Origin: Chromobotia macracanthus | Lineage: Eukaryota > Chordata > Actinopteri > Cypriniformes > Botiidae | Direction of reading: 5' to 3' | NCBI GenBank assembly: GCA_036877525.1 | Contig: JAZGTH010000047.1 | Location: 1,417,501-1,481,500 of the forward strand | Length of the DNA stretch: 64,000 bases | In this document: one piece after another, positions 36,991 through 48,927 of the stretch | Position numbering within the stretch: position 1 is the stretch's first letter | Layout of the letters: each line of letters begins with the position of its first letter | The notes under the pieces: generated by a model | The model's input: the letters and a program-made list of their open reading frames with translations, nothing else | Database searches by the model: none | What the model was told of the DNA's origin: nothing | Made by a program: the position numbers and the translations under genes

Positions 36991-39900
36991 CCACATGATG
37001 CGTCTATTCAACACACTTCTTTTGCCTTTCAATAGTGCAGGCAACATTTAAACAGTGAAGCAAATATAAAGGACGAGTGGACTGAACACTGACACAGAAG
37101 ATGTCCCCATGAGGCCAGCAGAAACACTCACTTATAAGTAATAAACATATTGGCAACTTGTATGTGGCCTGACATTCACAATCTCAATTCAATACATCAG
37201 TAAAACTCGTCCTTCATTGTATATGTACTTATATATGAAGGGTTTATGTTAACTGGCATGTGTTGTCACACTGATAGTGAGTGTGTTTGTACTGCAGGCC
37301 CAGACTCTGAGCAGCAGAGGAAGAATAAAGCTTATTCATTTAAAACTCGTCTCACCTTTTACAAGACCCCTCTTAAAACAGCCCACAAGTGAGTAAACCG
37401 TACTGCAGTTTATCATGTGCCTGTATGTTTACTGTACTTACTGTGTATTTATTTAGGTGTGTGCTATTAGACAATGCCAACTGTATGAGTTCTAGATTAT
37501 AATAAGAGCAACACTGCATATTTCTGTGATGTAGAAAGCTGGATGTCATGCGGCTTACTTAAAGACACGTTTCTCTTCTTCTCCAGAAGTAATGTACTGG
37601 CAGACATCATGCATTATAAACCCAGAGCTGTACCCTCACAGCATTATCTATCTGAACTGTTTGCACACTGCTGATACATCTCATTGTGCTATTGAACAGT
37701 TAGAGAATGAGTACATGCTCAGAACAACATACTAACATTTAACTCATAGCCCATTATTCGTGTAAAAATGCACTGTATATGAGTTGAGTTTGAGGAATAC
37801 AAAGAGAACCTGTTACTTTAGCCAAACTGTGCAGTAGCCTAGCACACCTGTACTGCTGTGTGCCTTCATATCATCCATCATTTTTCTTTTATCTCGTTAA
37901 TACATTTTTACACAAAAGTACACATTGGTTTAAAAATGCATAAAGGCAATTTTCATTTATATGTTCACACTGAAGTGATGCTGACATATTCTGAACAATT
38001 TTAAAATTGAACTATTAGCCTTTAACAGATTTACTGCATTTGCATGGAGTTTTTTATGTTGCATACACTGACTGAAATGACAGTCATCTCTGACATATAG
38101 TGACACCTGTCTGTGTGGATGTACCATCACACAAACTTCTGTTACTGGTACCATAAATGCACTATTCACCATCAGCCATATTTAAACAACTTTTTATTTG
38201 TTTTTTGTAAGTTGTCTGATGCTACAGAATAAAAGAAAGCAAAAGAAATAATAGAGAACAGTTTTACTAATTTCCATAAGGTTCCTTAATACACAGCTGG
38301 AGCTGTACAACCGGTGGAGAAAGGTGCAATACAATACCAAGATAAAAAAAAGTGAGCTAGAGAGAGAGATGGACAGAAAAACACGAGAAAGTGAAAGTAA
38401 GGGAGATTTACAGAGCAAGTCCATGTTGAGGATGGCTTTGGATTGGCTGCAGTCAAACTGTCCAATAGAAAGGAAGAGAGGGAGAGATTAGAAGGACTTT
38501 TGGGAGATTAATAATTACCCAAAAGCCACTTTTAGTGTTTGGCCTAATGTTACATTACATACAGACAATAGTGTAATTAAAAAATAATAATACTAATAAT
38601 AAATCTTTTGTCGAATTTCCAGTACAGCCATACAGCAAATCCCTTGTACTGTCCCTTGTTATTTCACATCACAAGAAAAGGAAATTTACATTCAGCATGC
38701 AGGTTATTTTACTTTTCAATCAACCAAATGGAACGTTTTGGATTCTCATAAACACAATATTCTGTGTTAGAAAGAAGTGGGTAATTTATAGAGCACTAGT
38801 GACACCAAACATAATTGTAAAAATAATGATTGTTTTTAAACACGTTTCTAAAGCTCAGGTCAGTCCCACCCCAAACTCGTGCCATTGGTCGAGCCAATGT
38901 TGTCATATCCAACACAGTCAGGCTGTTCAAAAAGATGACAGCACTAACAGTTGTGAAAATACACACAATGAACTAAATGTGATTGAAGTGAAAGTAGAAA
39001 GTAAAAACTGTGTCAGTATCACCTCTGGGCAAAAAAAATATTGAGCAATTACACATCATCATCATCTGCATGTTGTTTGTTACCTACCAACATTTAACAA
39101 CAATTACTTTGACTTGTCTTTCAGCTGTAAATAAGACACTTTTAACATTATGTTACAAGTGCCCAGAGTTACGTTTACACCATACCTCATTTCCCATAAA
39201 AATCTCCACTGAAAGTGGATTTCTGTCTGTTTGTTTCTTGTCTTGTATTACAAACTGTATGACAAGTAAAAGTATTGTCTGTGGTAATGGAGCTTAAGAG
39301 TACTTTGAATATAACCCAGAGGATTCTTCAACTTTAGTACTAGTTGTAAAAGTGGTAAAACTTCTTCTTAGTTAGAAATACAGTATCATTGCCGTCTATA
39401 CGTGATGACTCTCACAGGACAGATGAGAGGTATTGTTGAGGAGGTCATCCACCCCTGCCATCACTGTTTCAGACAGCCCTGAGGTCCCCTCCCCCCTCTA
39501 CCACTTTTAGCCGATCTAAACGCTATATTTACCCCACAACCCCCACCGGCCTGTCATGCTTGCACTCTTTTTCTGAAACACACTCAGTGCACAAGTGACA
39601 ATATAAAACAAAGACAGATCAGGCAGTCAAATGTTATATTTTTGGTGGCAGTAACTGTAGAACCTGTAAAGGTGTTTTCACTAGAAAATGATGCAAGAAG
39701 GCAGAGAGACAGTTTGGCACAGCTGAAGGAGAGTTTGTGTGGATGGTGGGAGATGAAAGTGGCTCTATTTCTCATTAATCTCACCGGCTTGCACACTTCA
39801 CTTGAACATGAACAATCAGGTGCTGCCTTATATGAACACGATTTGAAATAAAACAATGCAAGGCATGAAGTGACAGAACACAAGACACTGCTGAGGAATG

Positions 39901-41656
39901 AAACTCTGTCAGGCTGATATAGCTGTAAATGTGTCCCACTGATGCACTAGAAGATCAAATTGCACAGCAACTAAACACACACACACACTCTCTCACACTT
40001 TCACACACACACACTTACACACACACCAAGTGCTTCTTTTTCCATTACGTTCTGTGGAAAACAAATTATGATCTATGTAATCTTTTCATTCCAAAGGCAT
40101 TTTTGGTGAAAATAAAGTCCCCCACAATTGAATAATCAGAACACCTACATTAAAATAAAGCACAAAGTGATTGTGTGATAAAAGTGATAAAGAACCAGAA
40201 AATGAGAAACAGTCAGCAGTGAGGGAAAACCTGCTACACACATGTTCCCAGTCAAAAGTCATTTCTTCTGTTTCATGTCAGGTCATGTCACACACTTCAC
40301 TCTAGTAATCAGAGCTCAAGCCAGCCTGTTAAATTCAAAGAGCAACATTAACCAGCTCTGTGGTGGGTGACAGTAGTCATATTTAAAAATAGTTTAACCA
40401 TAAATGAAAATGATGTCATCATTTACTCATCATCGTATCCTTCCAATCACGTCTGACTTTCTTCTGTGAAATACAAATGATGTTTAGCAGAACCTTCACA
40501 CAGTAGTTTTCCATCCAATCACAGTGTAAACACAATTTCCTCATGCTCCAAAATGACAATAAAGCACCGATGTGTATCATAAGAGCAGTCCATATGACTA
40601 GTGACACTATATTCCAACTCTTCTGAAGCCATTTCATCACTTGGTGTTACTGACTGATTATCACATCCTGCATAGCGCTCAGATCTACAAGAAGCGATGG
40701 CATTTCCTGCCACATCACATCCTTAGGTCATCTTCAAATGGAAGTTGACTTCCACGAGGGCAAGAAAATAATCAGTAAACAATGATATCAGTTTGATTCA
40801 GAAATATATCTTGGAATTTAGAGTGATTAGATGGAGTGATCACAACAGAATGTAAACTTGTGCAATTTAAAGTCTCTCTCTGAAACAAGCTGGGCAGATT
40901 GGCATGCACTGCTATATCAACGAAAAAAAACAACTGTCAACACTGCTAACATCAAACAGAAGTGATGCTACTTCCCATGATGTGGAAACTCTTCAACACT
41001 TCGCTCTCTGCTGGCAGCTACAGGGACTGCAGCAGCTTGGTGAGAGAAGTGGCACACGTGTCTCAGAAACAGAGCACACTGCTCAATCAGAACCCCTCCT
41101 GAGAACCAATGTTCAGCATAAACAAATGCTTGAAAGCTAAAACTCAAACCTGCTCTGAAATACATTCACACTTCAGGTCCTTCAAATCCTGCACTCCTCA
41201 ACTCCAAATGCATATGAATGAGAGATATTGACATGAGACATGAACTCGCGTGAAGATATTCATCAGCAAAGACGGTGTTAATCTGTGCTGATGGTGGTAA
41301 TCTGTGCACCATTTTAGAGAGAACTGTGTTGGTAAAAGTGTGCAGATGCTCATTTACCCTGTTAAGTGATTGAAGGCAAACATTAATCAAGTTTCAGCTA
41401 GAGCACAGTGGCATACTCTCAGATTTGGACCGAATGACAACCTTTGCTGTACAATGTACAAATGCGATACAATGCAAAATGAAGAAGTCCATGGTCAAAA
41501 GAAACTGTAAACACAACAAAATGAAGGAATTCAAAACTTCGGCCCCAGGACACATGCAGGGAGCCACTGCGACTGAGTCCCGGCTCAGCCTGACTCCCAC
41601 TTGCCCTGATGGGAAGGTAATCAGAGGAGGGGTTGAGGTTCTGAGACTGTCTCCTC
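36991..41656. other. Intergenic region between erbb2 and pgap3, including pgap3 3' UTR
   Basis: No convincing exon on either strand; short open frames here lack homology and are AT-rich. A CA-rich microsatellite is at about 39975-40028, and a decayed Angel-like MITE at about 40380-40500 (gatgtcatcatttactcatc ... gactttcttctgtgaaatac). The part nearest 41656 must include the pgap3 3' UTR. Confidence 0.6.
40380..40500. repeat. Half copy of the palindromic Angel-like MITE
   Basis: The stretch agtttaaccataaatgaaaa, then gatgtcatcatttactcatc and ctgactttcttctgtgaaat, corresponds to the left half of the family (TTAAAGGGATAGTTCACCC-type terminus, decayed). Confidence 0.5.
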
Positions 41657-44600
41657 CTAGTCCAGTTTCACTCCAGGCTTCTCTGTGTTCAGGAGGTGAA
41701 GGCTGTCATCTATGAGGAAACTAAGAAGACACAGAGGCAGAGCAGCATGTTTACCAGCACTCACAGGGTAATTCTATGAAATGTTAGTTTGTCATTTTAA
41801 ACACTCAATTAGAAAATTACGAGTTTATAAATTGCACTGCACCATCACAAACTAAATTAATATATTTCAATGAAAGCTAAGATATAATTATGCTTTATGG
41901 TAACAAGGTTGACAGTTGTTTCAACGCTGGTGAAAACTGAAGTCAACACCCAAATTAACAATTTTGTGAATATTTGCAAAATGTTTGATCTGTATTTGAA
42001 TAAAAAAAACCTGTTTCCACAAAGTCCAGGTGGAAACAGGTTTTCAACAAAGTGGATTGGCCCAATCCCCATGACACCATAACTGTCTTATGGTGGATGG
42101 TATGGTAGCCAATCAGCAATAGGGGCACAGCAATGTTTAGAAACATAAATGTTTCTCATGATCTTAATTTTATCATCTGAAGCTGTTTGCTTAAAAGATT
42201 GAGAATTCAAGATACTGTTTAAAATCATCTCAGTGTGACATTTCAAGAAACTGGCTGATAAAATGTCAAAAAGAAAAGAATTTTTGTAAATTCAGGCAGT
42301 GGGTGACTACATTGAAGATGCTAGATTATAACCTAGTTTGATTTATTTTTGATTTTCTTTAGTCACAACATAACTCCCAAAATTACTTTTGTGTTGTTTA
42401 ATAGTTTTAATGAGTTTGTTATTATGCTAAAATGTGGAAAAAAAACATTAATAAGTATGAGTAAATGCTTCTAAACTTTTGACCGTTACTGTATGTATGT
42501 TTTTAAACATCAGGCGAGTAGTTCATTTTGTTATTTTATTACAGACTACATTGCAAAATGTTGATAAAAGGGTCTACGATGTATTTTTAACGCATTTAAT
42601 ACAGTGCGACTGCGCGCTGATGCGTGATGTGTGAAACAGGGCTGAGGAAGCAGGCAGGCAAATGCACCTATAGAAGAGGAAGTGGACTGGCACGGTGCTG
42701 AGGTGCCAGACGGCATGAGCGTCCAGAACCCAGAAGAGTGGAGGAAAATCCAGCAGCTCCAGCAGAGCGAGACCATGCAGCAAGAGCACCACCATACCGC
42801 ACTTCCACCAGTACGGCAAGATCCTCCGGTTCTGCCAACACCAGCACAGCCACCACATCAGGTTTATCATGCCTGAAGGGACAGAAGAGCACAACACGAG
42901 CAGAGGGGAGGAGCGGTGGAGGGGTGAGAAACTCTATGGAAGCTGAACACAGGCTGACATCATCTAGTGCTTCTCACTCTAAACTACTGCTGGGCTGTAC
43001 GAGGGCATGTGGGACAATGACAGAAACACTGGATTTAATGACTCTATAAATCAACAAACATCACACAGCTAAAACAAAGTATGTTCATGAGATGCGAATT
43101 TCAAGATTAAAAACACACTACCATCACCTGTAAAACACAATGCTTGTATCTAGCAAGTTTAAAACATCAGTTGAAAGTAATGACCACAACCATGTTATAA
43201 ACGTCTACATGCAAATCAAAACAACAAACTTGTCTACATTGCAGGAGATTTTGACATGATCAAGTTTTTCTCCGGTTTGATGTCAGAAATTAACAGTAAG
43301 AATATAAAGTTTAGGTGTGTTTTAAAACTTTATTATGGTTCCACATAATTCAACTTAAAACAGCATCAACGAGAAAACAATCAGGAATTGACTGTATCTC
43401 TGTAATCATGCCAATGCTTACCAAGTCATACATGTAAACAAATTAGTCTTGTGTTCACTAGGTCTTACCTATAGAGGCATTGGCTGCCATGTTATAGCCA
43501 TAGTCAAAACTGACGAAGGTCAGATAGGAGACATGAGACGTGAAGGCCAGAATGAGCAGAACCCCCACCATACTGGAAATGACAGGCCTCCGCAAACCCA
43601 ACGTCCTGTGACACAAACCTAATCCTCAAATCACCTTCATCAGCATGATTCAGCTGTTCAATACAGATTCTGAGCAAGTCACAAACCTGACACAGCACAA
43701 GTAGATGGAGTAGAGAATGACAGCTGATGCACAGAAGTAGTCCATCTTCTATAAAATACAAACAGAAAACATATTAACTTCTGACACCAATGTCTCTTCA
43801 TGTCTCTTCTTCATTTTTCTTCCCTCACACACGAAAATCACACACGAGATCTCAATATCTCAATTATTTCTCCTAGACAGTAATGAGACTAATGAGAGAG
43901 CAAATGGAAACCTTTGCTTAAGTCTCCTGTGTCTCAGATATTTCTCCTGATATAAAGACCCAGAAATCTCATAAATGTCTCTATTAGAGTTTCAGAAGAG
44001 GTCTTAACAATGTCTCAAACTGAGCTCAGATTGCCAAGTCTGTAATCAATGTCAATATTATTGAATTATTGAAACCTTACTTATAAAATGTACCCAAATC
44101 CAGATTATTTTAGCCACAATCACATTAATTTTACAGCTCCATACTCTAATGTATTTTAAGAATTGGCTAATTTGATTCTATTTTTATTTCTCCTAAGCAA
44201 TTTTGGGAGAAACATCTGAGAAAAACCTGTTACTCGAAACACAACTGAGATCTCCATCAAACCCTGGGCTATGAAAGAGCAACCTTTGAGAAATAACATT
44301 TTCGTCAGAGGGCTGCAAAAGCTATTTTCTAAATCAGTGTATTTGTCTTCATTACCATTAAACTATGTAAACGTACTTAAAACAGATATATTCACTTGAG
44401 AAGCAAAACAGCTGTAGTAGGGCTGTTAATTTAGGACAAATAATCATTAAAATTATTGGGTTATATAAACGTCAATCACAACCCTTGACCCGTACGATAA
44501 ATGAGGTCATGTGCCTTGCCAAATCACAATTATAGAGAGCATGCAGCACTGAATAACAAGTAGTTCAGAAAGGACACTTTTTAAATACCATTGTAAAAAC

Positions 44601-47600
44601 ATGGAGCCAGTTTTGAAAGATGCTGAATAAACTGCTGGACACACATAAACAGCCAAAGAATCTGTTTAGCACATTTACATAGACAAACAATAAAAAAGGA
44701 AAAATGGAAAACAGCAATTTGTTCTGTAGGAATGAGCCCCTGAGTCTACTTGAAACAGACTCATAAACTGCACTGCAAACTGTATTCATGTTGATTGTAA
44801 GTCAGCGCAGGCTTATGTTCAATGATAGCTTCTTTATTCATTGATTTAGTTGTCTGCCAAAATAATGTTATTAATTATTATTAGTAATGTTATTGTAATT
44901 GATTAAAATTATTCATTAAAGAGCATACATGTAATGAATTTGATTAAGCATTTTAATTGATTGACAGCCCTAATATTAACACCTGTTTTTGACATATATT
45001 TATCTTACCCAGCTGACAAATTTCTTTTTATTATTAGCATAAATATAAATCGATTTAGTGATGTTTATGTTTGAAACAAGAAAAAGGAACTTGTCAATAT
45101 GAAACATTCCATAAAACAAATCTTGCACAATCTCAGGACACCATCTTATTTTTAGGATGTGTAGGTATTTTCTTGGGTCATCTGGTGGAAGGTTACCTCT
45201 GTTAGGTATGTGTCTCTGGTGTGGAACACTGTAGACCAAAACCAGGCATTCAGAGAGACCTGCAGACAAAGACAAAAACAATGTCATCACATCATGTCCT
45301 TCTATACAAAATATTCCAGAGGTGTGGGATCGGAAATAAACCTAAAGTTGAAATGAAGCTATTTTAATATGCTCCATTTAAAGGTTATGATTTTTTATTA
45401 CTTCCATTAATGATGTAATACAATCACAGCCCAAACAGAATATATCATGACTATGGTACAGTTTTTGAAACAACAACTTAATTGTGGGAGAAGCTAGCCA
45501 GTCTGGGAACTGTCCCTTGCCTCGACTGTTTAGTCATTTGTACATAGTTCAGACTATACTGACAGAATGTTTATTTTTTGTTGTGTGAATTGAGCATGTG
45601 TTATCCGTAACACGAAGAGATCTGTCTATTTATTATCTTTTTCTTATTATAAGCTCTTTGGAATCATTAATCAATTGGTCAATCATGTCATACAGCAGTC
45701 AAATATTCAAAATAATTACCGTTTACATTTGGGGTGGAGATTAGCAACAGCTATGCAGTTTATTCCTGACAACATGTCAACACAAAGCATGAAGGCAGGA
45801 CTGTGGCTGTTTTTCACTGGTTTGCATGGAATGGGGGAAAATAATAATTTCTGTTTATTTGCCAATAAATCAATAAATTAAACCAATACATCACTCTCTT
45901 CTGCAATTTTATTTGCTGTTGCTCATTTCTGATCAACTACTCGCAAGTACAAGGTGCAAAGAGGACTAAAATTTCTCACAGCGTCTCCCAGGAAAGACTT
46001 TATCTGCAGACTAGTACTGACTGAAACCATCAGATGTGGTGAGCTTGATGTGCCTGATGTGTCTTTCTCCTGTCTCACATTGTGAATACCAGAGCCGAAA
46101 GCACTGTGAGCTTCAGTGTGCTATTCCATTCAGACCAGAGCAAGAATACAGACGTTCAGAAAACGTTAACAAACCGAATGTTGTGAACATAATTCAGGTC
46201 AAAAAACTAATTCTGTTTTTTTAACAAATGGAACAGGTGCTGAATAAGACTGGGTTCCTGGATCCCAAGCAGTCGTCATCTCACCAGTGAGAAGGCTGTG
46301 ATGGTGTGGTACATGGGGCTCTGGCGGGGAACGGCACTGCGGTATCTCAGCAGCATCAGCAGACATGCCAAACCATTGAGCAGAGACGCCAGCGCAGACG
46401 CAGGCTCCTCAAAACATAGGAAACGGGCAAATGGCCACTAAACAAAGTCACACAGAGGAAACGATTGAAGTTTGAGCTTATGTATTTATTTAGTTAATTT
46501 AATTTCTACAGTAATTAAAGGGGTAGTTTATAGTTTTGTGGAACACAACAGAAGATATTTTGAGGTTTTGTGTCAGTGGGTGCCACTGTTGTTTGGTTAC
46601 CAACTTACTTCAAAATAACTTTTGTGTTCCTCAGAAACAGAAAGTCACACAGGTTTGAATGACATGTGGGTGAGTTAAGAATTCCCACACTAACCTTCCC
46701 GTGAAACTGTGGTACACTGTAACCCTCGGCCTGGTACAGACCCACCGTGGTCCACATGCACTGATATCTGCAGTCGTCACGACACGTCCAGCCTGCAAGA
46801 TCACAGACGCCAAATAAGCAACTGCACAGGACAGACTGCTGCATCTGTTTGCCGTTGCATACATGTCGGACTCAATATGAACCATTAAATTCTGGTAAAC
46901 AGGGCAGTGAGGGGCAGTCAGTGTCACTGGCTTAAGTAAACCCGACCTTTCTCAAATCTACAAAACTAACCACACTGTGTGCATTATGAGTTAAAAGTTT
47001 AGACACTCTAGACTCTACATAAGTTGATTTGATTTGATGAACATTTTTGGGTCCCAACATACTTTGCATTTGCGTTTCACAGTTTGAGTACGTGTTCAAA
47101 CATCTGTGTAGTTTAATATTACATGTATACAGTTTCATCAGACTTTAAGCACCCTGACAACACCTGCTTGAGCTAGTCGTTTGTTTACAGGTATTAGTTG
47201 GTTTAAGCTGGTTTGCTGGTCTGGTTAAGATCTGGTTAAGATCGTGTTTAACTGGAGCAGCTGGTCGACTGGTTATTTTAACAACATGCATGAACTACTC
47301 AACTAAGCATTAACTGTTTTATTCAGATAAATACATAAAAACAAACTACTGAAATACATTTTAAACATTTCCAAGCCGTTCAGCTGAGGTCATATTACCA
47401 TTACTGCTCTGTTGACTGTTTGGAGAACAGTTTGTTGGTCACACTAACAGGCAGTACCTGTGAGCGCCATGTACGGCGGCTGAGCGGACTGGAACCCGCG
47501 CAGCCGGGCGCCGGTGCAGTTGGTGCGGACACACAGTTTGACGCAGTCGCGGTAAACGGGCTCTTTGTCCCCCTGAGAGGCGCTCACCGGAGCGGCCACC

Positions 47601-47638
47601 GCACACAGCGCGGCCGCGAGGAGCGTCAGGCGGGTCAT
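41657..47638 (-). CDS. pgap3: Post-GPI attachment to proteins factor 3 (PGAP3, complete)
   Basis: Golgi multi-pass membrane hydrolase of the CREST superfamily. It removes the sn-2 fatty acyl chain from GPI anchors during remodelling of GPI-anchored proteins. Exons, 5' to 3' on the - strand: 47638-47458, 46792-46695, 46437-46285, 45259-45197, 43748-43687, 43605-43469, 42872-42668, 41720-41657. The total is 963 nt (320 codons plus stop, equal to human). The first in-frame ATG is at 47638; the upstream in-frame codon at 47650 is GTG, so 47638 is the start. Visible: signal peptide (LTLLAAALCAVAAPVSA), SQGDKEPVYRDCVKLC, WTCRDDCRYQCMW, VPQFHGKWPFARFL, the CREST-type FHTRDTYLTEKMDYFCA, FDYGYNMAANASIG and VLDAHAVWHLSTVPVHFL. 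Last exon: SFLIDDSLHLLNTEKPGVKLD. The final residues KLD resemble the human end. All catalytic-type His/Asp residues appear present. Confidence 0.97.
42006..42044. repeat. Perfect 15-bp hairpin in the last pgap3 intron
   Basis: AAAACCTGTTTCCAC (42006-42020), a 9-nt loop (AAAGTCCAG) and the exact reverse complement (42030-42044). It lies between pgap3 exons 7 and 8 and abuts a poly-A run on the left. It could be the end of a foldback element or a structured intronic RNA. Confidence 0.85.
42160..42491. mobile_element. Second copy of the 5.8-kb non-autonomous DNA transposon
   Basis: Shares, in order and in the same orientation, tcaagaaactgg, gtgactacattgaagatgct, ttctttagtcacaacataac and the terminal aaacttttgac with 6070-6290. 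The left terminus is missing, so it is 5'-truncated or heavily decayed. In the last pgap3 intron. Confidence 0.65.
43851..44240. repeat. Dispersed repeat shared with 10.44 kb
   Basis: tctcaattatttctccta, ggaaacctttgcttaagtct, tctcagatatttctcctga and attagagtttcagaagag match 10436-10605. Farther right, ttgggagaaacatctgagaa may be the mirrored half of a foldback MITE. It lies between pgap3 exons 4 and 5. Confidence 0.55.
46515..46685. repeat. Near-full half of the palindromic Angel-like MITE
   Basis: Begins attaaaggggtagttta and includes acacaacagaagatattttg, gtttggttaccaacttactt, ttgtgttcctcagaaacaga and gtcacacaggtttgaatgac, then gtgggtgagtta. Its right end is about 10 nt from the donor of pgap3 exon 2 (46695), an unusually close insertion. 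Confidence 0.65.
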
Positions 47639-47870
47639 GCTGTCAGTCACGACCGTTACAGCGGAGGAGAGTGTCGCTGACGAGGCATGACAGCCTTCAC
47701 CGCCGCTGCCCGGTATCTGCCCGCTGTTACCGTGATGTCACCGCTGATGTCACCGCGCTGTTACCGTGATGTCACCGCGCTGTCACCGTTACACGTTCTC
47801 GAGCGCAGCGTTACCGCTCACTCAAAGGCAAACCCGGAAGTGCAGGTGAAGTGCGCATGCGCCCCTCTCT
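47639..47870 (-). promoter_or_regulatory. pgap3: pgap3 5' UTR and promoter with clustered TGATGTCACCGC boxes
   Basis: A GC-rich stretch immediately upstream of the pgap3 ATG. The 12-mer TGATGTCACCGC occurs at 47733-47744, 47745-47756 (directly adjacent) and 47767-47778 (+ strand), with a related TGTCACCG at 47781-47788. A 22-bp perfect direct repeat encloses two of them (47723-47744 and 47757-47778). TGATGTCA is one transition away from a CRE/ATF site. Function is inferred only from position. Confidence 0.5.
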
Positions 47871-48927
47871 CAAACACGAACACGATTCATGTGAAAACGG
47901 CACCGATAATCTACAGAAAATGATCATTCATGTATTAGACTCTCTGTCGCTGCGTCACACACATCTCTTGTCATTAGGACCACTGTCATAAGTTTTAAAC
48001 AACCTACATTCAGTCTAACGTGAAACCTGCTGGCTTGTCACTCCTACAAGTCAAGAAGATCATGAACATCATCATAACATAATTAATAACATAATGACCA
48101 CGCTGCTGTTGCTTCATAGTGTGATGGGCTGCATTACATATAAGTGTTGTAGCCCAAACCACCATTAAGAAAACAATGTAATAGATAAACAGGTGAATAA
48201 AGATGACTGATCAATGTTCTTCCCAAGTGTAATATGTATGCAGCAGAAAGACATACTGACTAAACATTGATTTTTCTTGTATGTTTATTAACTGTAAATA
48301 TAAATTGTCATAAGATATAAACCTACACTGCAGCTCACACTATTGAGTATTAACTTCTCTGGACCACATCACACCAGAAAGGAGAACAGATCAAAACAGC
48401 ATGCAGGTTAAACGTAACCTTTTACGTTTGGATTGGGAAATTATTGGCTATGTTAGAAAGGAATACTAGTATACTGAATACAACAGTACAACAGTGTACT
48501 CTGCTGTATATACTGTATACATTTTATCAAATGTCATCTGAGGATTTTATGCACTGTATACAGAGTACATAAATAACAATATGGTAGCGTGGTTATCACG
48601 TTTTCAAAACATGATAACAGTAGGAGACTGTTGCATTTTTCAACATTTTCTTATAATCAAATACAAAATGCAAAAGTATTTCTCCATGTGAAAACTACCC
48701 ATAAAGTCAAATTATTTGATTTATTTTAAACCCTAAATTAAAAAAATAACCTCAAATAGAAATTTGTTTTATACTGGCATTAAATTAGCTTTTCAGTCAC
48801 AATGTGATACTTCACATTTCAATGGAATACAAAAAGTATCCATGATATAAACCATGATATAACTACTTTGTTTCTTCTTTAGTTTAACTTCTGTTCCTTT
48901 GTGTTAGCAGAATGTTCACATTTAAGG
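47871..48927. other. Intergenic, nothing recognised
   Basis: AT-rich sequence between the pgap3 promoter and the zinc-finger remnant. No open frame with homology, no clear repeat boundary and no RNA gene was seen. Confidence 0.5.

Noticed and set aside
36386..37035. Open + strand frames around the erbb2 first exon
   Set aside because: They are antisense shadows of a GC-rich promoter and exon without homology, lacking splice support.
47444..47650. pgap3 start four codons upstream (position 47650)
   Set aside because: That codon is GTG, not ATG; starting at the ATG at 47638 gives 320 codons, the same as human.
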